Shown: positions 33,954 through 40,774 of the stretch, piece by piece
Numbering within the stretch: position 1 is the first letter of the stretch
Layout of the letters: each line of letters begins with the position of its first letter
Assembly: GCA_018399715.1 (NCBI GenBank)
Contig: JAGYNR010000009.1
Location: 1-40,774 of the forward strand
DNA from: Desulfobacterales bacterium
GTDB taxonomy: Bacteria > Desulfobacterota > Desulfobacteria > Desulfobacterales > SKZT01
Reading direction: 5' to 3'
DNA: 40,774 nucleotides
Notes under the pieces: generated by a model
What the model saw: the letters and a program-made list of their open reading frames with translations, nothing else
What the model was told of the DNA's origin: nothing
Database searches by the model: none
Program-made: the position numbers and the translations under genes

Positions 33954-34763
33954 TCATGCTGATCTGAGTTTGGATTTTTTTACTGACGAACAGTGTTCTA
34001 CCTGATCCAAGGCGTTGTTTATGGCCATGGTTACTTCTCGATCCGGTGGCAGCCCCTCGGCCAACTTTTCGATAAACCTTCTTTCTTTTACAATCTTAAA
34101 TGTGGCTGTAAAGTTAAGGTCAAAAACCCAGCTAATCTGGAGCAATTTAAAATCATTTAACGTCGCCATATCCTGAGTACGGGCAAAGCTTCCATCGAAA
34201 ATCGCTTTCAGAATTTTAGCGGAACATTCCGGGCGATCAGAAAGATTCAAAAAAACAGCATTTTTCGGATTTTCCCGGTATTGGGAAAAATGATCAATCA
34301 TGACCTGCCATATATCGAGTTTGTCAGCATCTCTTAATAAACGAATGAAAATGTCCTGTCGTGGCTCCAAGCAATTCGGAATCCGGACAGCATTATGAAA
34401 TGCGATAGATTTTGATATCAATCGCCTTTCATTCAGTGAAAGCATATGCAGAACGCGGTTTATACCCAGGACTTTAACTCCCAACCTGGCGTGATTACAG
34501 GAAATGTGATCGTTGAATGTTCGGTATCGGGCAAATTGCGGGAAACGACCGATATCATGGTACAATGCGGTAATATCTGCAATACGGACATCATTGGGGC
34601 AAAGGCTGATAGACTCACAAAGCGTTTGAATATTCCGGCAAACCCGATATGTGTGATCTTTTTTGAGTTGAATCGCCCGGTTGACATCCGGATCATTTTG
34701 AAAAAATCCGGAAACATAATCTTCAAACCATTTTTTGAGTATATTCGACTGTTCGGAAGTCAT
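33954..34763 (-). CDS. HD-domain phosphohydrolase
   Basis: The protein has 269 residues. The metal-binding HD signature is complete: H37 in DHTYRVCRN, H69-D70 in ALYHDIGRFPQ, and a later aspartate in LLRDADKLDIW. A loop NDHISCNHARLG between them is typical of HDc proteins. The C-terminal part (from about residue 190) is helical. The substrate cannot be predicted; nucleotide or cyclic nucleotide phosphate esters are usual. The coding start is at a plain ATG with no good ribosome site nearby (GGGGGA about 18 bases upstream). A palindromic element lies just upstream, between it and the thioredoxin gene. Confidence 0.85.
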   Translation of the reverse strand: MTSEQSNILKKWFEDYVSGFFQNDPDVNRAIQLKKDHTYRVCRNIQTLCESISLCPNDVRIADITALYHDIGRFPQFARYRTFNDHISCNHARLGVKVLGINRVLHMLSLNERRLISKSIAFHNAVRIPNCLEPRQDIFIRLLRDADKLDIWQVMIDHFSQYRENPKNAVFLNLSDRPECSAKILKAIFDGSFARTQDMATLNDFKLLQISWVFDLNFTATFKIVKERRFIEKLAEGLPPDREVTMAINNALDQVEHCSSVKKSKLRSA

Positions 34764-34797
34764 TGATTGATTTTTTTATATCCCCCTTCGTTTTTCT

Positions 34798-35128
34798 GTC
34801 GCACCCTGGGGTGATGAAAATTATTTCGTTCAGGCACTATTTCGAAATTGGCCTAAAAATTCATCTGAATTTTTGTTCCGCTGAAAGGTTTCAGGTTTCA
34901 GCATGGGTGTCACGGGCCAAGGCGTTAGCCTTGCCCGTGTATGCCCTACAGTAGGGGCAACCCCCTGTGGTTGCCCATTATTCGGGCAGGCACAGGGGCC
35001 TGCCCCTACATCGCCCGTGGCACCCTATAACCCAAACTTATGTGTTAAAAATTTTAAATCTTGGAATAAAACCGCTATGAAAACTCAAATCAATTTTGCG
35101 ATAATTTTCATCATCCCAGTCGCACCCT
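34798..35128. repeat. Large inverted-repeat element with direct-repeat flanks
   Basis: A 10-bp direct repeat GTCGCACCCT flanks the region (34798-34807 and 35119-35128). Just inside are inverted ends GGGGTGATGAAAATTAT (from 34808) and ATAATTTTCATCATCCC (from 35101), one mismatch. The core has three nested hairpins: GGGTGTCACGGGC/GCCCGTGGCACCC (34905-34917, 35013-35025), CACGGGC...GCCCGTG, and the common intergenic GTAGGGGCAACCCCC/GGGCAGGCACAGGGGCC palindrome. It fills the gap between the HD and thioredoxin genes. No protein is supported in it. Confidence 0.7.
34824..34838 (-). repeat. Short stub of the TAGTGCCTGAACG repeat family
   Basis: On the minus strand, AGTGCCTGAACGAAA is an exact 15-base match to the family's start, inside the larger inverted-repeat element. 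It is bracketed by TATTTCG at 34822-34828 and 34838-34844, a possible footprint of insertion and loss. Confidence 0.5.
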
Positions 35129-35146
35129 AAATCTGGATGAATATTT

Positions 35147-35617
35147 TTACTTTTCATCCACAAACTTTTGATAAGACACTTTCTTGTAACTGTCAGTGCC
35201 AATATACCTGAGCATATTGATCAACACATCTGCGGGAATGTATCCCTTTCGATGGCCGATAATATCACCTGTCTCATTTATAAACCAAGTATCGGGAAGA
35301 CTGCGGACTCTAAACAATTCCGCCGTTTTTGGTTCTTTTTCCGAATTAACCCGAACCGGTATAAAATTTTCATTTAAATAGGAGATAACGGCCGGATCTG
35401 TAAATGTCTCCTGTTCCATTACCTTGCAATAGGTACACCACTTGGCATAAAAATTAATAAAAACTTTTTTTTCACTTTCTTTGTGTTGGGACAATCCTTC
35501 ATCGTAGTCCAACCAGTTGATGTCGCCTGCTGATACTTGACTATTACCAAAAATTAAACATACACCCATCAAGATTGCAAGAACCAGAACATAATTTTTT
35601 CGTTTTTTAATCATCAC
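35147..35617 (-). CDS. Secreted thioredoxin-fold protein (DsbD gamma-like)
   Basis: The protein has 156 residues. It starts with a basic, hydrophobic signal peptide (MMIKKRKNYVLVLAILMGVCLIF, cleavage likely after residue 30, SA|G). The thioredoxin active site is KWCTYCKVME (C61, C64), followed by PVRVNSEKEP and the cis-proline segment RSLPDTWF. It should be periplasmic or anchored there. The upstream ccdA-like gene ends 3 bp before this start and contains AGGA near its stop, so the genes are translationally coupled. Together they act like a split DsbD: membrane electron transfer from cytosolic thioredoxin to periplasmic disulfide targets. The start may be the first or the second Met. Confidence 0.9.
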   Translation of the reverse strand: MMIKKRKNYVLVLAILMGVCLIFGNSQVSAGDINWLDYDEGLSQHKESEKKVFINFYAKWCTYCKVMEQETFTDPAVISYLNENFIPVRVNSEKEPKTAELFRVRSLPDTWFINETGDIIGHRKGYIPADVLINMLRYIGTDSYKKVSYQKFVDEK

Positions 35618-35620
35618 TAT

Positions 35621-36325
35621 TTATCCTGTTATCATGAATAGATAAAATTTATCTGTAATTAACATCAGCCCTACAATAATCAGTAAAATTCCTGCTGCAG
35701 GATTCACATATTTTAGAACATATCGGGCATTTTTGACAAAATTCAAAAGAAATTGAATAAAAACAGACAATACCATGAAAGGAATTGCAAGCCCTGCAGC
35801 ATAAACGGCCAAAAGAGCTGTTCCTTCAAGCACCGTTTCCTGATTGCCGGCAATGATAAGAATAGAACCCAGCAAAGGTCCGATACACGGACTCCATCCG
35901 GCAGCAAAGGCCATACCGACCAAAAAGGTTCCCATAAAATGAACCGGTCTTGTTTTCAAATGAATTCGTTTTTCCACATCCAGCCGGTTGAAACGAAACA
36001 GACCAATAAGGTGCATTCCCAACAAAATGATAAAAATTCCCCCGATGATTCTTAAAATGTGGTTGTATTTATATACCAAGCTGCCAATAAAGGAAGCAGA
36101 GGCTCCCAGAAGAATAAATACCAGGGAAAAGCCACAAACATAGGCTATTGTAGAAATAATAACTTTTCTTCGGATTGCAGCATCACGGCCTTCAATCAAT
36201 TCCTCAAGCGAATAGCCTGAAATAAATGTAAAATAAGCCGGAATCAGCGGTAGAATGCACGGAGATAAAAAAGACAATAATCCCGCCAGAAACGCCGCTG
36301 AATAGGAAACACTTTCTGTAAACAT
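35621..36325 (-). CDS. ccdA: CcdA/DsbD-type transmembrane electron-transfer protein
   Basis: The protein has 234 residues and six hydrophobic segments. The paired redox cysteines are in LSPCILPLIPA (C23) and GWSPCIGPLLG (C147), the CcdA signature. The protein carries electrons from cytosolic thioredoxin across the inner membrane for periplasmic disulfide reduction or cytochrome c maturation. It has no thioredoxin domain of its own; the adjoining gene supplies one. AAGGAAC lies six bases before the ATG. The cytoplasmic loop after the first cysteine (YSLEELIEGRDAAIRRK) is of normal length. Divergent from proC. Confidence 0.93.
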   Translation of the reverse strand: MFTESVSYSAAFLAGLLSFLSPCILPLIPAYFTFISGYSLEELIEGRDAAIRRKVIISTIAYVCGFSLVFILLGASASFIGSLVYKYNHILRIIGGIFIILLGMHLIGLFRFNRLDVEKRIHLKTRPVHFMGTFLVGMAFAAGWSPCIGPLLGSILIIAGNQETVLEGTALLAVYAAGLAIPFMVLSVFIQFLLNFVKNARYVLKYVNPAAGILLIIVGLMLITDKFYLFMITG

Positions 36326-36437
36326 AAGTTCCTTTTTCTTATTGATCCATAAACCGTCGATTATCGGATTTTATGAAATTTTAAATTATTATAAAGAGAA
36401 CCTGGCAATTGTCAACCACTGAACGGTTCATTGAGGA

Positions 36438-36547
36438 CTATCCAAAAACAGCATCCTTTGGTCACGTGAGGGGTTCTCACTATTTTTCAATTTTTAAAAT
36501 AGTCCCAACGGCCTTGCCAAAAACCAAACTCTACGGTTTTCGGATAG
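36438..36547. repeat. Imperfect inverted repeat between ccdA and proC
   Basis: CTATCCAAAAACAG (36438-36451) and CGGTTTTCGGATAG (36534-36547) pair at 12 of 14 positions. Inside are a GTGAG/CTCAC hairpin (36466-36480) and CCAAAAACC/GGTTTTCGG. It occupies the middle of the 326-bp gap and has no coding capacity. It may be another small palindromic element; no flanking direct repeat was found. Confidence 0.4.
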
Positions 36548-36577
36548 GCGCTATGAACTGTGGTTATCTTTGAATTG

Positions 36578-36606
36578 TTGACACTGTTATATCTTTAGCA
36601 TAAATT
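36578..36606 (+). promoter_or_regulatory. Sigma-70-type promoter for proC
   Basis: A perfect -35 TTGACA (36578-36583) is separated by 17 bp from TAAATT (36601-36606). Transcription would start about 40 bases before the first ATG of proC, leaving the AGGAG site in the leader. Confidence 0.55.
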
Positions 36607-36651
36607 TAAACTCAAACTGAGCCTTAAATCTTCATTTTTAAACTAGGAGAT

Positions 36652-37515
36652 ATGCGTAAGATGTTGAAAAACCGAAAAATCGGTATTATCGGCAGTGGTA
36701 ATATGGGAGAAGCTTTGATCAGCGGCCTTGTCGATTCCAGGGTAACCTCTAAAAATAATATCATGTGCTCTGATATTTCTGAAATACAATTGACTTTGAT
36801 TCAAAAAAAATATGGCGTTCAAACCACAACCAATAATATGGAGATTATCGAAACATCAGATTATCTAATTTATGCTGTCAAACCTCAGATAATGTCCTCC
36901 GTGCTCAACGAAACAGCACCCGCTTTGAACATGTCCAAGCTGGTCATATCGATCGCTGCCGGTGTACCGTTGAAAGCCATAGAACAATGCCTGAAAAAAA
37001 AGCTTCGTCTAATACGGGTAATGCCCAACATTTGTGCATTTGTTAGAGAAAGTGCCATCGGCATTTGTGCCGGAAAACACGCCAGTGATGAAGATGTGGT
37101 AATTACCAGAACCATTTTTGATTCCATCGGAAAGACTGTTTTTATCGCTGATAGCAGGCTGATGGATGCGGTAACGGCTTTAAGCGGAAGCGGCCCCGGC
37201 TATATTTTCATTATGATTGAGGCGTTAGCAGATGCCGGGGTGAAGATGGGATTGTCCAGAAAAGATGCAGAATTTCTTTCGGCTCAGACAGTGCTGGGAT
37301 CGGCAAAACTGATGCTGACATCAGGGGAGCATCCCGGTCAATTAAAAGATAAAGTCGCTTCTCCTGGCGGAACTACCATTTCCGGAATACACATGCTCGA
37401 AAAAGCAGGCTTAAGAGCAGCCCTTATGGATGCGGTTGAAGCAGCCACCAAACGTGCCGGGGAATTGGAAAACATAATTATGAACCAGTTTACCCAAAAA
37501 AACGATCATAAATAA
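36652..37515 (+). CDS. proC: Pyrroline-5-carboxylate reductase
   Basis: The protein has 287 residues. It makes L-proline by NAD(P)H reduction of pyrroline-5-carboxylate. The Rossmann motif IGIIGSGNMGEAL, AVKPQ, RVMPN, the signature SGSGPGYIFIMIEALADAGVKMGLSR and the C-terminal KDKVASPGGTTISGIHMLEKAG are canonical. AGGAG sits only two bases before the first ATG and 11 before a second ATG at 36661 (MLKNRK), so the latter may be the real start. Its stop is 10 bp before the first moeA gene, so proC, moeA and the second moeA probably form one transcript. Confidence 0.95.
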   Translation: MRKMLKNRKIGIIGSGNMGEALISGLVDSRVTSKNNIMCSDISEIQLTLIQKKYGVQTTTNNMEIIETSDYLIYAVKPQIMSSVLNETAPALNMSKLVISIAAGVPLKAIEQCLKKKLRLIRVMPNICAFVRESAIGICAGKHASDEDVVITRTIFDSIGKTVFIADSRLMDAVTALSGSGPGYIFIMIEALADAGVKMGLSRKDAEFLSAQTVLGSAKLMLTSGEHPGQLKDKVASPGGTTISGIHMLEKAGLRAALMDAVEAATKRAGELENIIMNQFTQKNDHK

Positions 37516-37525
37516 AAATAATTCA

Positions 37526-38767
37526 ATGGCATTTGGAATGAAAGAATTTTTTAACGTCACGGATTTGGATCAGGTATTGTCTTATCGGTCACTTTTTGAC
37601 CCGGTGGAAACAGAACAAACAGACATTTGTGAATCGACCGGCCGGATTTTGGCGGAAGATATTTATTCAGGTGAAGATATCCCTGATTTTGACCGTTCTG
37701 TAATGGACGGCTATGCCGTTAAAGCATCCAGCACATTCGGCGCTTCGGAAGGTACCCCTGCTTACCTGGAGGTCAGGGGATCTGTACTCATGGGTGAACA
37801 ACCATCATTTTCAATAGGTCCCGGAGAAGCAGCCAGAATTTCAACGGGAGGTATGCTTCCTGTTGGCACAAATGCCGTGGTAATGGCAGAATATACGGAT
37901 ATCCTGGATGAAGGCACCATTGAAGTATACAAAAGTGTCGCGCCAGGTCAAAATGTAATTTTAAAGGGCGAAGATTTTAAAAAAGACCGGATTGTTTTGT
38001 CGCGTGGGAGCTTGATCCGCCCTCAGGAAAGCGGACTTTTGGCTGCACTGGGAAAATCTCAGATATTGCTCTACAAAAAGCCTGTGGTTGGAATTATTTC
38101 GACAGGTGATGAAATTGTTGAGATTACCGAAGTTCCCATGCCCGGAAAAATAAGAGATATCAACAGTTATACCCTATTGGGACAAATACTGGAATCCGGC
38201 GGGGTTCCCATTTTTTTCGGAATTGTCCGAGATGACTATCAGTTGCTTCAGAAAAAATGCGAAGAAGCTCTTGAAATTTCGGACATGGTATTGATTTCCG
38301 GAGGAAGCAGTGTCGGAGTTCGCGATTTTACCATCAATGTGCTTTCATCACTGCCATCTGCAAAGATTCTGGCGCATGGCATCCCCATCAGTCCCGGCAA
38401 GCCCACCATTTTGGCACAATCGAAAAATAAACAGATCTGGGGCCTTCCGGGTCATGTTGTATCGACAATGGTCGTTTTCACCACAGTCGTTAATCCCTTT
38501 TTAGCAAAAATCAGTGGCTGCACAGAAAACCGGGGACAAAACTTTTTTTATAAAGCGCGCCTTACCCGAAATATTGCATCAGCCCAAGGCCGGGTAGAGT
38601 ATGTACGGGTACACCTGAAGCAAAAAGATGGAAATCTGTGGGCAGAACCTGTTCTTGGAAAATCAGGACTTCTTCATACCATGGTCCTAGCTGACGGTTT
38701 GGTAGCTGTTGATATGAATTGTGAAGGACTCGATAAGGGAACGGAAGTCACGGTTATCCCGATATAA
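37526..38767 (+). CDS. moeA: Molybdopterin molybdenumtransferase MoeA
   Basis: The protein has 413 residues. It inserts molybdate (or tungstate) into adenylylated molybdopterin. Motifs: DRSVMDGYAV, the STGDEI strand, ISGGSSVGVRDF, ISPGKPT and GLPGHVVSTM, followed by the C-terminal beta-barrel domain IV ending LDKGTEVTVI. No signal peptide. It lies 10 bp after proC and 36 bp before a second, longer MoeA. The weak ribosome site and two close Met codons (37526 and 37538) leave the exact start open. Confidence 0.93.
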   Translation: MAFGMKEFFNVTDLDQVLSYRSLFDPVETEQTDICESTGRILAEDIYSGEDIPDFDRSVMDGYAVKASSTFGASEGTPAYLEVRGSVLMGEQPSFSIGPGEAARISTGGMLPVGTNAVVMAEYTDILDEGTIEVYKSVAPGQNVILKGEDFKKDRIVLSRGSLIRPQESGLLAALGKSQILLYKKPVVGIISTGDEIVEITEVPMPGKIRDINSYTLLGQILESGGVPIFFGIVRDDYQLLQKKCEEALEISDMVLISGGSSVGVRDFTINVLSSLPSAKILAHGIPISPGKPTILAQSKNKQIWGLPGHVVSTMVVFTTVVNPFLAKISGCTENRGQNFFYKARLTRNIASAQGRVEYVRVHLKQKDGNLWAEPVLGKSGLLHTMVLADGLVAVDMNCEGLDKGTEVTVIPI

Positions 38768-38803
38768 AGAGCAACCTCAACAGAAAGTACCGAGAATACC
38801 AAA

Positions 38804-40735
38804 ATGAACTCAAAAAGAAATATATATTTAAAAAAAAAGACCCTGGCAGAAGCCCGCCAGATATTATTGGAGCACTTCCCATCTCCAGAGATTCTTTCGT
38901 CTGAAAGTGTGGAGGTTACCGATGCTGTCGGCCGGGTGCTGGCTGAACCAGTATTTGCAAAAATTTCATCACCGAATTTTCATGCGGCCGCCATGGACGG
39001 TGTCGCTGTCAGAGCACAGGACACATTTGGTGCCAGCGAAACCCGGTCAAAACGTTTGGTCGTTAACAAAGAAGCATTTTTTGTCAATACCGGTCATGTA
39101 CTTCCCGAAGGAACCAATGCTGTGATCATGATCGAGGACGTGAATATAATCGATAATGATCATTTGGAAATTGAAGGGCCGGCATTTCCGTGGCAGCATG
39201 TTCGCAAAATGGGAGAGGATATCGTAGCAACAGAATTGTTGTTTCCTCAAAACCACATGATTACGCCCTATTGTGTCGGAGCATTAATATCCGGTGGCGT
39301 TTATTCGGTCAATGTCAAAAAACGCCCCGAAATTCTGATCATTCCGACCGGTTCAGAGTTGGTGGACTGGCGAAATATTTCTCCGGAGCAATTGAAGCCG
39401 GGCCAGGTATTGGAAACCAATTCGTTTGTTCTGGGAAAACTTGCCGAGGCCTGCGGTGCTAAATTTACCCGCCATAAAGAAGTTATGGATGATGTGGAAC
39501 ATATAAAAACGGTTGTTAAAAATGCCATACAAGAAGGTTTTCACATTATTCTGACGATTGGCGGATCATCAGCCGGTTCAGAAGATTATTCAAATCCTGT
39601 CATTTCAGATCTAGGTAAAATCTTGGTTCACGGCATAACGATGATGCCGGGAAAACCGCTTATTATTGGTGATATCAACAACCAACCAGCATTTGGAATT
39701 CCTGGTTTTCCGGTTTCAGCCATACTGGCTTTTGAGCAGTTCGTAGCACCGTTAGTCCGCAAAATGCTCAATCAACCGGAAATCGAGCGGTCTTCTGCCA
39801 AGGTTTATCCCACCCGAAAAATTGCTTCCAAGCTGGGCGTCGAGGAGTTTATCAGAGTGAAGCTTGGACAGGTTGGGGAGCGAATTGTGGCCACTTCGCT
39901 GCCCAGAGGGGCGGGAATGATTACGTCTATAACCCATGCCGACGGAATTATCCGGATTTCCAACAACAGCGAGGGAATAGATGAAAACGAGCCGGTATCG
40001 GCAGAACTGTTGCGTCCGCTTTCTTCGATCAAAAATACCATTGTCGTTGTCGGCAGTCATGATAACTCTCTGGATATTCTGGCCAATCAACTGAAAGCCA
40101 CTCACAGTCAATTGACGCTGTCTTCGAGCCATGTAGGAAGCATGGGGGGACTGATGGCTATTAAAAGAGGAGTGTGTCATCTGGCCGGATCTCACTTGCT
40201 CGATATCCGTGACGGTTCCTACAACATTTCCTACATAAAACGGTATCTTCCGGGAATTTCTGTCAAACTGATCAACCTGGTTTTCCGGGAACAAGGAATC
40301 ATGGTTTTGCCTGGAAATCCCAAAGGTATTAAGGGAATAGAGGATCTGGGCCGCGATGATGTAGCGATTATCAATCGACAGAAAGGATCGGGGACGAGAA
40401 TATTGCTGGATTATCGTCTTGAGCAGTTGGGTATCGATCCCGCCGGCATAAAAGGCTATGAAAATGATGAGTTTACCCATATGTCTGTTGCTGCCGCTGT
40501 GTTAAGCGGACGGGCTGATTTAGGACTGGGTATTTTTGCTGCTGCAAAAGCGTTGGGGCTCGATTTTATCCCAGTTGTTACTGAACAATATGACCTGGTG
40601 ATTCCGACACTATTTTTTGAAACAAAAAATATACAAATCCTGATAGATACAATCAAAACCAATGAATTCAAAAGTCAGGTAGAAGCCCTTGGGGGATATG
40701 ATACCCGGATGACGGGTGAAGAGATTCAACTATAG
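38804..40735 (+). CDS. moeA: MoeA with C-terminal PBP-like domain
   Basis: The protein has 643 residues. Residues 1-400 are a second MoeA: AAMDGVAV, IPTGSELVDW, TIGGSSAGSEDYSNP, MMPGKPLIIG and GIPGFPVSAIL. Residues 410-640 form a periplasmic-binding-protein-like domain (PBP_like, LysR-substrate type): VVGSHDNSLDILAN, HVGSMGGLMAI, RQKGSGTRILLDY and ADLGLGIFAAAKALG. There is no signal peptide, so it should be cytoplasmic, where the extra domain may sense molybdate, tungstate or a small effector. This architecture is known in anaerobes and archaea carrying two MoeA copies. The gene ends 2 bp before a dispersed repeat at the window edge. Confidence 0.92.
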   Translation: MNSKRNIYLKKKTLAEARQILLEHFPSPEILSSESVEVTDAVGRVLAEPVFAKISSPNFHAAAMDGVAVRAQDTFGASETRSKRLVVNKEAFFVNTGHVLPEGTNAVIMIEDVNIIDNDHLEIEGPAFPWQHVRKMGEDIVATELLFPQNHMITPYCVGALISGGVYSVNVKKRPEILIIPTGSELVDWRNISPEQLKPGQVLETNSFVLGKLAEACGAKFTRHKEVMDDVEHIKTVVKNAIQEGFHIILTIGGSSAGSEDYSNPVISDLGKILVHGITMMPGKPLIIGDINNQPAFGIPGFPVSAILAFEQFVAPLVRKMLNQPEIERSSAKVYPTRKIASKLGVEEFIRVKLGQVGERIVATSLPRGAGMITSITHADGIIRISNNSEGIDENEPVSAELLRPLSSIKNTIVVVGSHDNSLDILANQLKATHSQLTLSSSHVGSMGGLMAIKRGVCHLAGSHLLDIRDGSYNISYIKRYLPGISVKLINLVFREQGIMVLPGNPKGIKGIEDLGRDDVAIINRQKGSGTRILLDYRLEQLGIDPAGIKGYENDEFTHMSVAAAVLSGRADLGLGIFAAAKALGLDFIPVVTEQYDLVIPTLFFETKNIQILIDTIKTNEFKSQVEALGGYDTRMTGEEIQL

Positions 40736-40737
40736 GT

Positions 40738-40774
40738 AGTGCCTGAACGAAAACTGTCTTTTTCGCCAATATCT
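40738..40774 (+). repeat. TAGTGCCTGAACG-family repeat, truncated by window end
   Basis: AGTGCCTGAACGAAAACTG through CGCCAATATCT matches the first 37 bases of the copy at 21120-21201 (inverse) exactly. It begins immediately after the second moeA gene and continues beyond the window. Confidence 0.85.

Noticed and set aside
34763-35130. Short open frames on the plus strand between the HD and thioredoxin genes
   Set aside because: They run through a nested inverted-repeat element. The translations are artefacts of the GTAGGGGCA-type palindrome.
39752-40480. 242-codon open frame on the minus strand
   Set aside because: It is antisense to the second moeA gene, which has intact motifs throughout. 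The encoded protein shows no family resemblance.
1-40774. tRNA, rRNA, riboswitch or origin signals
   Set aside because: Reading the intergenic spaces on both strands showed only repeats, promoters and terminators. No cloverleaf, rRNA core or known riboswitch core was recognised.

Overview
The window looks like chromosomal DNA from an anaerobic Gram-negative bacterium, most likely a sulfate-reducing member of Desulfobacterota (Desulfobacterales-like). This is inferred from gene content: pyruvate phosphate dikinase plus PEP synthase, two MoeA paralogues with one carrying a PBP-like domain, split DsbD, OleC/OleD, a TPR-GspE ATPase and proteins resembling families common in that phylum. Base composition is moderately AT-rich. 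No rRNA, tRNA, CRISPR array, phage module or transposase gene was seen.

Layout. 1-2.6 kb: the tail of an unidentified gene, a palindromic repeat, a fused sugar-1-phosphate nucleotidyltransferase/sugar kinase (MurU-AmgK type), and a receiver-only response regulator. 2.6-7.1 kb (minus): a three-gene operon of a SidJ-like pseudokinase candidate, a large protein ending in a LOG-type Rossmann domain, and a PrmA-like methyltransferase. 7.2-9.4 kb: a glycine-zipper lipoprotein, MazG and CvpA. 9.8-12.6 kb (minus): an atypical protein kinase translationally coupled to a cysteine-motif protein of unknown function. 12.9-19.1 kb: ppdK, tatD and ppsA. 19.3-21.0 kb: a PAS-GGDEF cyclase, a CBS-pair protein and a small membrane protein. 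21.3-26.4 kb (plus): a GspE/PilB ATPase with an N-terminal helical extension, phosphomannomutase and GDP-mannose pyrophosphorylase, giving GDP-mannose for surface polysaccharide. 26.4-29.9 kb (minus): a ydbH-ynbE-ydbL operon (AsmA-like envelope lipid-transport bridge). 30.3-33.6 kb (plus): oleC and oleD, overlapping, and a membrane-anchored small protein. 33.6-36.3 kb (minus): a small helical protein, an HD-domain protein, and a CcdA plus thioredoxin pair. 36.7-40.7 kb (plus): proC, moeA, and moeA with a PBP-like domain.

The intergenic spaces hold several families of small non-coding palindromic repeats. The best supported is a 170-bp element present twice, with about 19-bp terminal inverted repeats and 9-bp flanking direct repeats in both copies. 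One copy is interrupted by a fragment of a second family (consensus start TAGTGCCTGAACGAAAACTG), which flanks a 6-bp direct repeat. That second family recurs at least six times in the window, including at the right edge.

The most likely undescribed systems are the pseudokinase/LOG/methyltransferase operon and the coupled atypical kinase pair. Functions for both are inferred from motifs and gene order only.
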